Of a DNA stretch of 64,000 nt, positions 1 through 10,060 are shown piece after piece (the stretch's first letter is position 1; every line of letters begins with the position of its first letter). The position numbers and the translations under genes were made by a program. The notes below the pieces were generated by a model. The model did not search any database. It was not told the origin of the DNA and was given only the letters and a program-made list of their open reading frames with translations. The DNA is from an uncultured Anaeroplasmataceae bacterium (GTDB lineage: Bacteria > Bacillota_I > Bacilli_A > Acholeplasmatales > Anaeroplasmataceae): positions 43,747 through 107,746 of the forward strand of contig CATKXV010000009.1 in the NCBI GenBank assembly GCA_949840955.1. The letters run 5' to 3'.

Positions 1-1
1 A

Positions 2-22
2 AAGCTGGCTTTATCCAGCTTA
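2..22 (-). terminator. Probable terminator hairpin after murA
   Basis: Seven-base stem AAGCTGG/CCAGCTT with loop CTTTAT, overlapping the murA stop codon on the minus strand. The U-tract would lie outside the window, so it cannot be confirmed. Confidence 0.5.
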
Positions 23-1258
23 AAGGATTGTGATTTTTCCCCCTAAGGATTTAATTTTATGGATTATATCATCATACCCTCTTAAAACATATTCAAAGTT
101 GGATATTTTCGATTCCCCATCTCCTAATAATGCTAAGAGTAAAAGAGCGGCTCCATGCCTTAAATCATAGGCCTTATATTCCTTAGAATGAATTATAGTT
201 GTTCCAAGCACACTTGCTTTATTTCCTTCAATCCTGCATTCTACTCCACTTTGAATTAAATCTGTATAAATTTGCATTCTATTTTCAAAAATGGTCTCTT
301 CAATTTGAGATGTTCCTATGGTATTTAGAAATAAAACTCCAAAAATAGACTGAATATCTGTAGGTAAGGCTGGATAGACTCCTGTTTTTAAAAGCATAGG
401 CTTACCATAGCTTTTTTTAGCATGAATCTCATTATCCTTTATCAGAAGCTGATAGCCTGCATCCTTTAATACCTCTAGTGGATATTGCATATCCTTGGGG
501 TTAACTCTTTTGACAACAACATCGCCCTTTAATAGGCCTAAGGCTACATAGGTAAAGGCCTCAATCCGATCTGGAATCACAGTATGCTTAACCAACTTAA
601 ATTCCAATCTTGCCTTCTCATAGAATAAGCCCTCCTGTGTATAAAAAATAGGATAACCGATTTCCTTTAAAAATGTGATTACATCCATCCCCTCTGGTTC
701 AAATAAACCATGGAGAATGGTTACCTTAGATAAAGAAAGTGCTGCAAATAAAGCATTCATAGAAGCCCCTACACTTGGCTTAGCTAAAGCAATTGTAGCA
801 ACTTCATTCGTTGTAGTTTTATATAGCGTTAAAATATTTCCTTCAATATGGTATGTAAAGCCTAAATCTGTAAAGGCTTGTAAATGAACATCAATCGGTC
901 TAGCTCCGATTTTGCATCCTCCTGGAAGCCAAATTTCACATTTGGAAAATAAAGCTAAAAAGACTCCAATGAAATAATATGAGCCACGAATTCTCCTACA
1001 TTCATCAAAAAATAGTGGCTTATATTTTAAATTGACATTATCGATTAGCATGGTATGTCCCTTAAATATAACCCTACAATCCAAATATCGCAGAATTTGA
1101 CATATATCAAAGACATCACTGATTCTTGGAACATTTCGTAAAAGAACCTTTCCCTTGGCAAGCAAGCTTGCACATATCAGAGGGATAGCAGCATTTTTTG
1201 CTCCTGAGCATTGCACAGTTCCTTTTATATATGAGCCACCTAAAACCTGAATATCCAT
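20..1258 (-). CDS. murA: UDP-N-acetylglucosamine 1-carboxyvinyltransferase
   Basis: Transfers enolpyruvate from PEP to UDP-GlcNAc, the first committed step of peptidoglycan synthesis in the cytoplasm. The protein carries the N-terminal SGAKNAA segment with the conserved lysine and the PGGCKIGARPID loop. With the start chosen here the loop cysteine is residue 115, the usual catalytic position. The 412-residue length is normal. The reading frame extends to a GTG at 1267, but AGGTGAT matches the Shine-Dalgarno core and sits four bases before the ATG at 1258, so that start is preferred. It is the last gene of a minus-strand run behind glnA and a phosphoesterase. Many Firmicutes carry two paralogues (MurA/MurZ); which one this is cannot be told here. 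Confidence 0.95.
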   Translation of the reverse strand: MDIQVLGGSYIKGTVQCSGAKNAAIPLICASLLAKGKVLLRNVPRISDVFDICQILRYLDCRVIFKGHTMLIDNVNLKYKPLFFDECRRIRGSYYFIGVFLALFSKCEIWLPGGCKIGARPIDVHLQAFTDLGFTYHIEGNILTLYKTTTNEVATIALAKPSVGASMNALFAALSLSKVTILHGLFEPEGMDVITFLKEIGYPIFYTQEGLFYEKARLEFKLVKHTVIPDRIEAFTYVALGLLKGDVVVKRVNPKDMQYPLEVLKDAGYQLLIKDNEIHAKKSYGKPMLLKTGVYPALPTDIQSIFGVLFLNTIGTSQIEETIFENRMQIYTDLIQSGVECRIEGNKASVLGTTIIHSKEYKAYDLRHGAALLLLALLGDGESKISNFEYVLRGYDDIIHKIKSLGGKITIL

Positions 1259-1305
1259 TATCATCACCTACTAAAGACTATGCAAGTCCTTAAGGGATAA
1301 TGAAT

Positions 1306-2397
1306 TTATAATTCAAAAACCATAATTTGACTAGGTCCAGTTAAACGCATAGGAAATCCCCATGTTCCATAGCCTCTTGTTATTGCAAGCGTAAAATCTC
1401 CATATTGATGAACTCCATCAGATGGGCTTTGAAAAAACAATTGATTTAAAAGGAAGAGTAATATCTCCCCTGGAAATATTTGTCCATTGTGTGTATGCCC
1501 TGAAATTTGTAAATCAGCGACATCTTTTGCATCTCTAAAATATTGTGGCTGATGATCTAAAACAATCAAGGGAAGTGTAGAATCACTGAAAATATCCTTG
1601 ATTTCCTTTCTTCCTCCACGATAATCTATCCTACCTGCAATACGTACGCTTTGATGAATGATGACCTCTTCATCCAATAAGAGGTGAATGTTGGTATCCT
1701 GATACCATGCTTGGATTTGTTCTAAATCATTTTGCATAAATTCATGGTTTCCTGTAACAGCATAAACACCATAGCTACAGGAAATTTTTCTCATAGTATC
1801 AGCAAAAAAGGTATGATCTAAATGCTTGATCTTATTATCAAAAACATCTCCAACGAACAATACAACATCTGCTTCTGTTTTATTTATGTTCTCTACCAAT
1901 CTTTCTAAGGATAATAAGGAGCCTGTGGCACCATAATGAATATCAGAAACTACCGTAATTTTCAAATGCTCCTTTAGTCCTATATCCATCCTTTGATAGG
2001 TATATTCCGGAATTTGAGCCGCTAGAATTCCCCATAGACATATACCGAAGCTCATTCCAGTAGCAAGAAGAATACTTGATTTCTCTATCAGCTGCTTCTT
2101 TTCTTTTTTGATGAGGTATATTATTTTTCTAATTAAAGCTACAAAGCCTAAGGATAAAATATAATAAATAAAAAATCCCAAGAGGAGATATCCAGCATAG
2201 GCAATTCCTTCTACAAAGGGTATCCCACGAAAAATATAATCCATGACACAAAAAAGAGGAATCCCTCCAAGAATCATACCACCAACGAAAAAGGGGATTC
2301 TTCTTTTTATATGAAATACTTGAAGGATCATCTTTACAGCTAAAAACCAAATCAGATAATAAGCAATAGCCCCTAATAGTAGGATTATAATTCTCAT
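1306..2397 (-). CDS. Membrane-anchored calcineurin-like metallophosphoesterase
   Basis: A 363-residue protein with about four hydrophobic segments in the first 130 residues, followed by a cytoplasmic or surface phosphoesterase domain. The binuclear-metal motifs appear in order: SDIHYG, GDVFDNK, GNHEF and GHTHNGQIFPG. This layout matches the YkuE/YkoQ-like phosphoesterases of Firmicutes, some of which are thought to act on envelope lipids or nucleotides; the substrate here is unknown. The start is supported by a GAGGAAGC Shine-Dalgarno. It lies 73 bases after glnA and 47 bases before murA, so an envelope role is plausible but only inferred from position. Confidence 0.85.
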   Translation of the reverse strand: MRIIILLLGAIAYYLIWFLAVKMILQVFHIKRRIPFFVGGMILGGIPLFCVMDYIFRGIPFVEGIAYAGYLLLGFFIYYILSLGFVALIRKIIYLIKKEKKQLIEKSSILLATGMSFGICLWGILAAQIPEYTYQRMDIGLKEHLKITVVSDIHYGATGSLLSLERLVENINKTEADVVLFVGDVFDNKIKHLDHTFFADTMRKISCSYGVYAVTGNHEFMQNDLEQIQAWYQDTNIHLLLDEEVIIHQSVRIAGRIDYRGGRKEIKDIFSDSTLPLIVLDHQPQYFRDAKDVADLQISGHTHNGQIFPGEILLFLLNQLFFQSPSDGVHQYGDFTLAITRGYGTWGFPMRLTGPSQIMVFEL

Positions 2398-2470
2398 AGT
2401 GCTTCCTCTTTTCTCTTATTTATAGTTTGACAAATTTCTATCTTTTTATACAAGGATAGAAGAACTTAGC

Positions 2471-3820
2471 CTAATATCGCTCTAAATATCTTTGAATCTC
2501 CCAATCCGAAACATGTCTTCTATATTCATTCCATTCCTGTTGCTTAGCCTCGATCAGCTTTTCTGTGATATGACCTCCCACAGCCTCCTGCATTAAGGAA
2601 TCCCTCTTAAATTCTTCTATGGCCTCCTCTAGGCTTGCTGGTAAGGAATAAACGCCTAATGCTTCTCTTTCCTCCCTGCTTGCATGAAATAAATCCTCAT
2701 AGATTGGTCCAACCTCTTTGCAATTCCCATCGATTCCATCCAAGCCAGCGTTTAGGATTGCAGATATAGCTAAATAAGGATTACTTGCTACATCGACACT
2801 TCTTATCTCTGTTCTTGTCTTCATCCCTCTAGCTGCTGGAATACGAATCATCGTTGAGCGGTTTGAATCAGACCAGGAGATATAGCAGGGTGCCTCAAAG
2901 CCAGGAACAATTCTTTTATAGGAATTTACTATGGGATTTGTTATAAAACAAAAGCCCTTGGCATGTGCTATAATCCCGGATATCCACTGGATTGCTGTTG
3001 CTGATAAGCCATTTTTTGTTTTCTCATCATAAAATGCATTAGCTCCATCCTTAGTAACCAATGAACAATTGACATGCATTCCACTTCCATTGATTCCCTC
3101 AATTGGCTTTGGCATAAAGGTTGCATGCAGACCATGTCTTCTTGCTATATTCTTTACTACAAGCTTGAAGGTCTGCACATTATCACAAGCTTCTACCGCT
3201 GAATCAAATTTGAAATTAATTTCATGCTGTCCACTAGATACCTCATGATGTGCTGCTTCTATAGTAAATCCGATGTTTTGTAATGCCAATACAATATCTC
3301 TTCTACAATCCTCTGCTGAATCAATAGGAGATATATCAAAATATCCACCATTATCATTAAATTCCAAGGTTGGCTTCCCCTTACTATCTAGCTTAAACAA
3401 AAAGAACTCCGGTTCAACGCCTACATTAAAGGCACTATACCCTTTTTCCTTCATTTTCTCTAGATTCCTTTTTAATACACCCCTTGGATCTCCCTCAAAT
3501 GGCTCATGCTTCCCCTCATGTCCTGGTCTATAGACATCACAAATAAATCGAGCTACCTTCCCATAGGAATTATCTTCCCAGGCTAATACCAAAAAGGTAT
3601 CTAAATCTGGATGTAAAAACATATCTGCCTCATAAATTCTTACAAAGCCCTCAATAGAGGAGCCATCAAACATTACACTATTATCTAATGCATCCTCTAA
3701 TCTAGTGATGGGAATCTCTACATTCTTTAGCATACCCATAATATCTGTAAACTGCATTCGAATATACCGAATGTTTTCCTCCTTACAGATTCTTCTTATT
3801 TCTTCTTTTGTGTATTTCAT
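2471..3820 (-). CDS. glnA: Glutamine synthetase, type I
   Basis: Makes glutamine from glutamate, ammonia and ATP as a dodecamer in the cytoplasm. The 449-residue length fits the short GSI-alpha class of Firmicutes. Recognisable segments are [10 protein letters not shown] near residue 50, the metal- and glutamate-binding NGSGMHVN, and the ATP/phosphate segment [13 protein letters not shown]. The start has a GAGGCTTATT ribosome-binding site. No GlnR-type MerR regulator is adjacent, unlike Bacillus. A 17-base palindrome lies 37 bases upstream of the start, between the Gx gene and glnA, and may be an operator. glnA follows the ApbE/NusG-II/Gx genes on the same strand with only a short gap. Confidence 0.96.
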   Translation of the reverse strand: MKYTKEEIRRICKEENIRYIRMQFTDIMGMLKNVEIPITRLEDALDNSVMFDGSSIEGFVRIYEADMFLHPDLDTFLVLAWEDNSYGKVARFICDVYRPGHEGKHEPFEGDPRGVLKRNLEKMKEKGYSAFNVGVEPEFFLFKLDSKGKPTLEFNDNGGYFDISPIDSAEDCRRDIVLALQNIGFTIEAAHHEVSSGQHEINFKFDSAVEACDNVQTFKLVVKNIARRHGLHATFMPKPIEGINGSGMHVNCSLVTKDGANAFYDEKTKNGLSATAIQWISGIIAHAKGFCFITNPIVNSYKRIVPGFEAPCYISWSDSNRSTMIRIPAARGMKTRTEIRSVDVASNPYLAISAILNAGLDGIDGNCKEVGPIYEDLFHASREEREALGVYSLPASLEEAIEEFKRDSLMQEAVGGHITEKLIEAKQQEWNEYRRHVSDWEIQRYLERY

Positions 3821-3856
3821 AATAAGCCTCTTTTCCTTTAAGATTATGTTGATTCA

Positions 3857-3873
3857 GATGTAAAATATACATC
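3857..3873. promoter_or_regulatory. Palindrome upstream of glnA (candidate operator)
   Basis: GATGTA-AAATA-TACATC is a perfect six-base inverted repeat overlapping the stop of the Gx gene and lying 37 bases before the glnA start. It does not match the 17-base TnrA/GlnR consensus spacing, so any regulator is unknown. Confidence 0.3.
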
Positions 3874-4375
3874 AATTTAAAAACCGAGCCGTAATACTTT
3901 TCTTTAAATAGGTTTGTGCTAATATACCACTCAATATTCCTGTAAGAATAGAAAGGATCCCAATAAAGGGCAAATAATAAAGAACAGCTTGACTCCCTAA
4001 AATTACAATTGCTACAAGAACTTGTCCTACAGCATGACTTAAAGCCCCTAAAACAGATACTCCAATTGGAGAAAAAAAGGAAAGCCTTGAGAAGATATAC
4101 ATCATGAAAAAGGAAAGGGTTCCTCCACTAAGAGACATCATAAAGGTTGGAGAAAAAAGATTTCCTCTCAATACCCCCACTAAACCAATCCGAAGCAAAT
4201 CCACAGCCAATGCCTCCCCAGGCTGAAATTCATAAAGCATAATTAAAATCACAATATTTGCAAGTCCAAGCTTAACCCCAGGGATATATACAGGGATAAA
4301 GCTCTCCACTATATTTAATACAATAGCCATAGCCAAAAGCATGGATATGACACATACTCTTTTTGTCCGATTCAT
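3872..4375 (-). CDS. Gx transporter / heptaprenyl diphosphate synthase component I-like membrane protein
   Basis: A 167-residue, almost wholly hydrophobic protein with about five membrane segments, including PGVKLGLANIV and the segment around FSPTFMMSLSGG, typical of the family annotated Gx transporter or HepPP synthase component I. The longer frame to 4477 only overlaps the upstream gene. The ATG at 4375 overlaps the preceding stop as ATGA, showing translational coupling to the NusG-II protein. The same pair next to ApbE is common in anaerobic Firmicutes. It resembles the eetA/eetB genes of the Listeria flavin-based extracellular electron transfer locus as I recall them. Function is not proven for this family; a role in flavin or quinone-linked membrane electron transfer is inference. 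Confidence 0.75.
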   Translation of the reverse strand: MNRTKRVCVISMLLAMAIVLNIVESFIPVYIPGVKLGLANIVILIMLYEFQPGEALAVDLLRIGLVGVLRGNLFSPTFMMSLSGGTLSFFMMYIFSRLSFFSPIGVSVLGALSHAVGQVLVAIVILGSQAVLYYLPFIGILSILTGILSGILAQTYLKKSITARFLN

Positions 4376-4719
4376 ACACCAATGTCCACTCCACTTCCTT
4401 CGATTTGGATAAACACTCTTTGAGGAAGACAGGTAATGGTTTGTCCAGCAGAACGAATTTTTCCTTGATGAACACAAATTTGATCCTTACATGGAGAATA
4501 AGAAACAAGCACCTCTTGATTTTGAATCACAATTTGGACTCCATTAATACCCAATTCCTGATTCCTAGATAAATCAACTACCTCCACAAGCTCCTTTTCT
4601 GAATAAATATATACCTTTAAATTTTCCTTTTTTTGTAATGAAAAAAACAAAATCAAGCTGACACCCATAATCAAAAGCAAAATAAGGATGAGGAGAATAT
4701 CATTTCTATATTTACGCAT
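4372..4719 (-). CDS. NusG domain II-containing membrane protein
   Basis: A 115-residue protein with one N-terminal membrane helix (about residues 8-30) and an extracytoplasmic NusG-II-type beta domain. The domain has the characteristic cysteines in SPCKDQICVHQG and ITCLPQRV. The frame opens at a TTG at 4743, but the ATG at 4719 overlaps the apbE stop by eight bases and gives a cleaner N-terminus. The gene is coupled to apbE upstream and to the Gx gene downstream. Proteins of this type occur beside ApbE and Gx genes in Firmicutes and are associated with flavin-dependent electron transfer, but their biochemical role is unknown. It is not the transcription factor NusG. Confidence 0.75.
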   Translation of the reverse strand: MRKYRNDILLILILLLIMGVSLILFFSLQKKENLKVYIYSEKELVEVVDLSRNQELGINGVQIVIQNQEVLVSYSPCKDQICVHQGKIRSAGQTITCLPQRVFIQIEGSGVDIGV

Positions 4720-5671
4720 AGCTTTGGATGCCTTCACTTTCAAAGAAAAGCTGATTATCTTTGGATATAATAAAATCTAGCCCCTTTTCATCTAAAAAAG
4801 CCTGTAAGGTATCCATATCCATAGCAAAACAAGCTGTAGAATATGCATCAAGTACCTTAGAATCCTCTCCAATTATGCTTAAGGTGTCATAAGAATCAGC
4901 AGGATATCCCGTCATAGGGTTTAATAAATGAGAATAGGTTTTGTTTTGAATGGTTACCCTTTGTTCTCTTATAGAAGATGTTGAAATGGCTTTTTCCTTG
5001 ATTTTTAAAATTTTATAATACTCATTTCCCATAGCCTTTGTAAGCCCTACAGAAAAGCTTTGATTTCTTTTATTTCCTAATACGATGGTTGAGGAGCCTG
5101 CATTTAATAGAAAGCTATGGCATTCTATAGAATCTAGGTATTCCTTAACCTTGCTGGTAGCATATCCCTTAGCAATTCCGCCCAAATCCAGATTTCCCTC
5201 TCCTAGTAATTGAGCATGGTTTCCTTCAATTACCAGCTGGGTTTCATTCATAATCTGAACCTCTTCTTCGATTAAAGCTGCATCTAAAAGCTTCTGTTCC
5301 TCTAAAGCCTTTTTCCATAAATGGGAGAGTCTTCCGATAAATGGATTAAAATACCCCTTCGTTTCCTCCTTCATTTTTAAGCTGAATTCTAGCATTTCCT
5401 TAAGCTCTGTAGGAATATCTGCTTCTCTTTGAAGATTGAGATCATAAACTGAAACGTCGGATTTTTTCTGAAAATCATCAGCTACTGCATCATAGGTTAG
5501 ATATATATTTTCTACAGCCTGAGCAATTTCCTTACTTCCCTCTGTATGATAAAAGGTTATAGAAATAAAGGTATCCATAGCATAAAAGGTATATGTATCC
5601 TTATCTTCACTATTTGCACAGGAAACCATAATGCCTAAAAATAATAGTAACAGGATTAAAACTCGTTTCAT
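4712..5671 (-). CDS. apbE: FAD:protein FMN transferase (ApbE family lipoprotein)
   Basis: Attaches FMN from FAD to a threonine or serine of exported flavoproteins. The 319-residue protein starts with a lipoprotein signal ending in a cysteine near residue 18 (VSCANSE), so it acts outside the membrane. ApbE signatures are present: YAMDTFISI near the start, LDLGGIAKGYA, LLNAGSST, LLNPMTGYPADS and DAYSTACFAMD with the metal-binding aspartate. It is the first gene of a coupled set with the NusG-II and Gx genes. No FMN-accepting protein (PplA- or RnfG-like) is encoded within this window, so its target must lie elsewhere. A TATAAT-like -10 lies at 5696-5701 on the minus strand. Confidence 0.9.
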   Translation of the reverse strand: MKRVLILLLLFLGIMVSCANSEDKDTYTFYAMDTFISITFYHTEGSKEIAQAVENIYLTYDAVADDFQKKSDVSVYDLNLQREADIPTELKEMLEFSLKMKEETKGYFNPFIGRLSHLWKKALEEQKLLDAALIEEEVQIMNETQLVIEGNHAQLLGEGNLDLGGIAKGYATSKVKEYLDSIECHSFLLNAGSSTIVLGNKRNQSFSVGLTKAMGNEYYKILKIKEKAISTSSIREQRVTIQNKTYSHLLNPMTGYPADSYDTLSIIGEDSKVLDAYSTACFAMDMDTLQAFLDEKGLDFIISKDNQLFFESEGIQSYA

Positions 5672-5855
5672 ACTTCCTCTTCCTTCCTTTCATTCATTAT
5701 ACTATAAACCAAATAAAATAGAAAGAAAAGAAAAATAGAACCCCGATTTTTTTGTCATATAAAGAAATGTAAGCAGTTTTCATAGAAAAATGTTTTAATT
5801 CTCAAAAAAATATATGCTAAAATAGAAGTATGGTTTTTTAGAAAGGAAAGATAAA

Positions 5856-8800
5856 ATGAAAAAAGCAGTTTTATTTATTTTATTCATTTTGGGTTTCCTT
5901 TTCATTTCTTGTACAGCAAATGAAAAGGTATATACCATTACATATAACGTTGATCCTACGCAAGGAACGACAATAGAAAGGAATTATAAAGAAAACGATG
6001 TATTAGAAACAATAGACTTAGGAACGGAAGCTAAGGAAGACTCTATGATCGAAGGCTGGTACTTTGATGCTACATATCAGGAGAAAATTTCTCTCCCTTT
6101 TACCGTAACTCAAAATATAAGCCTATTTGCCAAATGGGTTCCTCTACATAAAGTAACCTTTATGGTTGAGGAGTCCATCTATCAAACAACGAAGGTTATG
6201 GATGAGAAATTCTTAAAAGAAATAGAAAAGCCTACAAAGCCTGGAGCTACCTTTGTAGGTTGGTATATTGATGCTTCCTTTCAAACACCCTATGATTTTG
6301 AAAGTAAGGTCTTAGGAAGCTTTACTCTATATGCCAAATTTGATATAGAACTCTTCACTGTGCGTTTTATGGATCATACTACTCTACTTAAGGAAAAGAG
6401 TGTTTTATATAATACCCTGGTATCTGAGATAAAGGCACCAGAAAAGGAAAGCTATATTTTCAAGGGTTGGTCTCTACATCCAGATACCTATGAGCCTTAT
6501 TCCTTTACCACTCCCATTACAAAGGATATCGTCCTTTATGCCTTTTATGAAAAAGAGCCAGAACAAACCTATGAGCTTACTTTATGGATAGATACGATTG
6601 CTAGTACCTATGATGTAGCTGCCGGAAGCACAATTGAGGAATTGAATCTTCCAAATAAAAAGGGCTATGTGCTTCAGTGGTTTACAGATGAAGAAAAAAC
6701 AATACCGTATGATGCTACAACAAAAATAACAAAGGATCTTACCTTATACGGGAAATACCAAATCCTATCCTATAAAATTGATTTTAAAGAGGATTCTCTT
6801 CTTCTAGATTCAAAAAAGGTGGAATATAACGCAACCTTACCTGCGATACCAGATCCTAAAAAGAAAGGACATACCTTCAAGGGCTGGTCTCTACATCCAG
6901 ATACCTTTGAATTCTTTGATTTGAATACTCCGATTACAGAGGATATCACGCTTTATGCCTTTTATGAAATCAATTCCTATACGGTTACCTATTATGATGA
7001 TACTTCACTCCTTGCAACACAAAGAGTAGAATATAATCAGCTGTTAAACCCAATAGCTCCACCTGAAAAGGAAGGATATTCCTTTGTTGGCTGGTCTACA
7101 AGTAAAACCCTCTATATTCCTTTGAATCTAACATATCCTATAACAGAGGATGTAGAGCTATATGCCTTTTATGAGGAAATCATAATTCGGGTAACCTTTT
7201 GGAATGATTCTTTAGTTTCAACGAAACAAATTGGGTACAACGAATGTGTAGATATGCCTTCTGCCTCTGAAAAGGAGGGTTACACCTTTAAGGGTTGGTC
7301 CTATAAAGAAAACTTGTACGATCCTTTTGATTTTGAAACCAAGCTTAAGGAAGACATTACACTTTATGCTTATTATGAGATAAATTCCTATACCGTAACC
7401 TTTTTAATTGAGGACACAGAATATAGAAGGATTTCCGTAAAGTATAATCAGACTGTCTCTCTTCCAGAAAATCCAACCACGGAAGGCTATATATTTAAGG
7501 GCTGGTCTACAGATCCTACAACATATATAGAATTTGATATGCACACAAAAATCAAAAAGGATGTAACCCTTTATGCCTTCTTTGCTGAAGAAATTGTTGT
7601 TATCTTTACAATTGATGGAAATCAAACAAAGGAAAGTGTTGCGCTAGGTGGAAAGGTTAAGGAGCCAAGTGAACCATCAAAGGAAGGCTATCAGTTTATT
7701 GGTTGGTTTTATAATGATGAATTATTTGATTTTAATACAATTATAGAGGAAAGCATAGAGCTGGTTGCCAAATTCAAAGAGGCTGATTTAGAAATTCTTT
7801 CCTATGCAGGCTATAGTGAGGGCTTATATATTGAGGCTAAGCCTGTAGCCAGTGCCTCTTTATCCGATTATCAGGTATCCTATCGCATAAAAAATACTTC
7901 TACCTGGCAAGCCTGTGATAGAGAATTGATACGTTTAGAAAATAATACAATTCGCTGTGATATTGTAGGATTACAAGCCAAGGAGTATGAAGTAAAGCTA
8001 GCTGTGTTTGATAAATCCGTTGTGCTTTCTATTTCAGTTTCTGCCTATGATCGATCTGGCTATGCTCATTTTAAGTATTCCAACGGTATTGGAGCCTACA
8101 ATAATGATGGAACCCTTAAAAGTAATGCGATAGTAGTCTATGTAACGAATGAAAACAAAAACACCATTCAGGTTGGAAATTATACAGGTCTAGTAAGTAT
8201 TCTACAAAATCAAAAATCAATTGGTAAGCCTCTAGATATTCGAATTATTGGAAAAATTTCTACAAATCAATACAAATCCAAATCAAATGCCCCTAGATTG
8301 CTAGATAATTCTAATTCAAGTAAGGATTTTTTTGATAATGAACTAGAAACAAAATATGGAGAAAACCTAGTAGGATTAACCGTTCAATATATGGATAAAA
8401 AGGAAGAAAAATCCTACAAATATGAAACAACAAAAAATGGACTTCAATTAAAATCTACAGGAAAGTCTAGCTACAAGGAAACCAGTTATAATCGATCAGA
8501 ATATCCTGAGGTTACAGGAAAAAAGGTGTATGATGATGATTCTTATTTCAACATGCTAGATATTGAAGCTTCCTCTAATATCACTCTTGAGGGGATTGGA
8601 ACTTCTGCTGAATTCTTCCAGTGGGGACTAACCTGGAAAAAATGTAACTCCATAGAGGTTCGAAACATTAGCTTTACAGATTATCCTGAGGATGCTTGTA
8701 GCTTTGAAGCTGGAGGAAATTCAGATGTAAATACCTATGGAAATTACTGGATTCACCACAACACCTTCAATCGTGGAAAAAACAATTGGGATATTTCTGG

Positions 8801-10058
8801 AGAAAGAGATAAATATGCTGGTGATGGTGGTATAGATGTAAAATATATCCATAGTGTTACCTTATCCTATAATAAATTCAAGAACTGTAAAAAAACAGGC
8901 TTAGTTGGTGGAGATAATAAGAATTATACAAAAAATATAACCTTCCATCATAATTACTATTATAAGGTAGAATCAAGACTTCCACTAGGTCGTCAGGCAA
9001 ATATGCATATATATAATAACTATTATGAAAATTGTACGACCTGCCAAGATATAAGAGCCAACGCCTTTGTCTTTAGTGAAGCCAATTATTTTAAAAATTG
9101 TGATAATCCTCAAAAGGTAACAACGGATGAAACATATAAGAATACCATCATCAAGTCCTATAATGATTATTATGAGGGCGGAGGTAAATCTCAGGCAACG
9201 AAAGTAACCTCAAGAACAGAATCCCTTTCCGGAAATTGCAAACCAGATGGTTCTACTGATTATACAAACTTTGATACCAACTCAACACTCTTCTACTATA
9301 CAGGAAATGCTTCTGATGTAACAATACTTCATAAAAATACAGACGTTCCAGAATTCTGTAAAACATATTCAGGTGTTCTTAAAAATGGAAATACACAACC
9401 CAATCCAACCCCAACTCCTGATCCTGAGCCACAGCCTCCTGTAGAGGATTGGACAAATCAGCTGACAGAGGATTTTAGTAGTACAAAGCCAATTCAACAA
9501 ATCGCTGTAGGGGATTTACTTCCAAAGGGAATTTCCTTTTGCACAGATGCAGCAGATGCAAGCCAAAATTACGTTACGATTGAAGGTGGCTCCTTACATA
9601 TTCAAGACACCTCTGGCTTTACCACATGGGGATATTATATGTTTGATTCCATCAAGCCTCAAACGGGAAAGGTAAAAATATCCGTGGATTTTATCCCTCC
9701 AACAGCAAGTACAAAATGGACAATACTTCAGTTTATAGATGGAGAAAATAATATTTTGATTCGAACAGATGGCAATAAAAAATTAGGCTATACCATCAAC
9801 GGTGAAAAGAATGGAACTGATTTCGTTGTCCATCCCATCGATTCTAACCCAATTGTACCAAATCAAAAATATACAGTTGAGCTGATTGTTGATTATCAAA
9901 GGAGGGAAGCCTCTATATCCATTAACGGAGGTACTTCCGTTGTTTTACAAGGGTACTCCTGTACAAATACAATCAATGGTCTCGGGTTTATGACTGCTGG
10001 AAAAGCAACCGATCGTTCTTATACGATAGATAATATTATCGTTGACTGGTTCAACTAA
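5856..10058 (+). CDS. Giant pectate-lyase lipoprotein with nine InlB-type repeats
   Basis: A 1400-residue exported lipoprotein (signal LFISC, cysteine near residue 19). About residues 25-640 hold nine degenerate repeats of about 65 residues with the pattern GYxFxGW...DxxLYAxY, the Listeria-Bacteroides (InlB B-type, Flg_new) repeat. Residues about 730-1090 resemble a PL1 pectate lyase beta-helix, with ITFHHNYY, SRLPLGRQAN (likely catalytic arginine near 1037) and MHIYNNYYENC. A PTPTPDPEPQPP linker near 1180 leads to a C-terminal beta-rich domain (about 1190-1400) that may bind carbohydrate. It probably cuts pectin at the cell surface. It runs against the local leading-strand bias, has an extended -10 (TGCTAAAAT) and ends in a bidirectional terminator. 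Confidence 0.85.
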   Translation: MKKAVLFILFILGFLFISCTANEKVYTITYNVDPTQGTTIERNYKENDVLETIDLGTEAKEDSMIEGWYFDATYQEKISLPFTVTQNISLFAKWVPLHKVTFMVEESIYQTTKVMDEKFLKEIEKPTKPGATFVGWYIDASFQTPYDFESKVLGSFTLYAKFDIELFTVRFMDHTTLLKEKSVLYNTLVSEIKAPEKESYIFKGWSLHPDTYEPYSFTTPITKDIVLYAFYEKEPEQTYELTLWIDTIASTYDVAAGSTIEELNLPNKKGYVLQWFTDEEKTIPYDATTKITKDLTLYGKYQILSYKIDFKEDSLLLDSKKVEYNATLPAIPDPKKKGHTFKGWSLHPDTFEFFDLNTPITEDITLYAFYEINSYTVTYYDDTSLLATQRVEYNQLLNPIAPPEKEGYSFVGWSTSKTLYIPLNLTYPITEDVELYAFYEEIIIRVTFWNDSLVSTKQIGYNECVDMPSASEKEGYTFKGWSYKENLYDPFDFETKLKEDITLYAYYEINSYTVTFLIEDTEYRRISVKYNQTVSLPENPTTEGYIFKGWSTDPTTYIEFDMHTKIKKDVTLYAFFAEEIVVIFTIDGNQTKESVALGGKVKEPSEPSKEGYQFIGWFYNDELFDFNTIIEESIELVAKFKEADLEILSYAGYSEGLYIEAKPVASASLSDYQVSYRIKNTSTWQACDRELIRLENNTIRCDIVGLQAKEYEVKLAVFDKSVVLSISVSAYDRSGYAHFKYSNGIGAYNNDGTLKSNAIVVYVTNENKNTIQVGNYTGLVSILQNQKSIGKPLDIRIIGKISTNQYKSKSNAPRLLDNSNSSKDFFDNELETKYGENLVGLTVQYMDKKEEKSYKYETTKNGLQLKSTGKSSYKETSYNRSEYPEVTGKKVYDDDSYFNMLDIEASSNITLEGIGTSAEFFQWGLTWKKCNSIEVRNISFTDYPEDACSFEAGGNSDVNTYGNYWIHHNTFNRGKNNWDISGERDKYAGDGGIDVKYIHSVTLSYNKFKNCKKTGLVGGDNKNYTKNITFHHNYYYKVESRLPLGRQANMHIYNNYYENCTTCQDIRANAFVFSEANYFKNCDNPQKVTTDETYKNTIIKSYNDYYEGGGKSQATKVTSRTESLSGNCKPDGSTDYTNFDTNSTLFYYTGNASDVTILHKNTDVPEFCKTYSGVLKNGNTQPNPTPTPDPEPQPPVEDWTNQLTEDFSSTKPIQQIAVGDLLPKGISFCTDAADASQNYVTIEGGSLHIQDTSGFTTWGYYMFDSIKPQTGKVKISVDFIPPTASTKWTILQFIDGENNILIRTDGNKKLGYTINGEKNGTDFVVHPIDSNPIVPNQKYTVELIVDYQRREASISINGGTSVVLQGYSCTNTINGLGFMTAGKATDRSYTIDNIIVDWFN

Positions 10059-10060
10059 CA

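Noticed and set aside
3857..3873. A TnrA/GlnR site upstream of glnA
   Set aside because: The palindrome is six bases with a five-base centre and does not match the TGTNA-N7-TNACA spacing.
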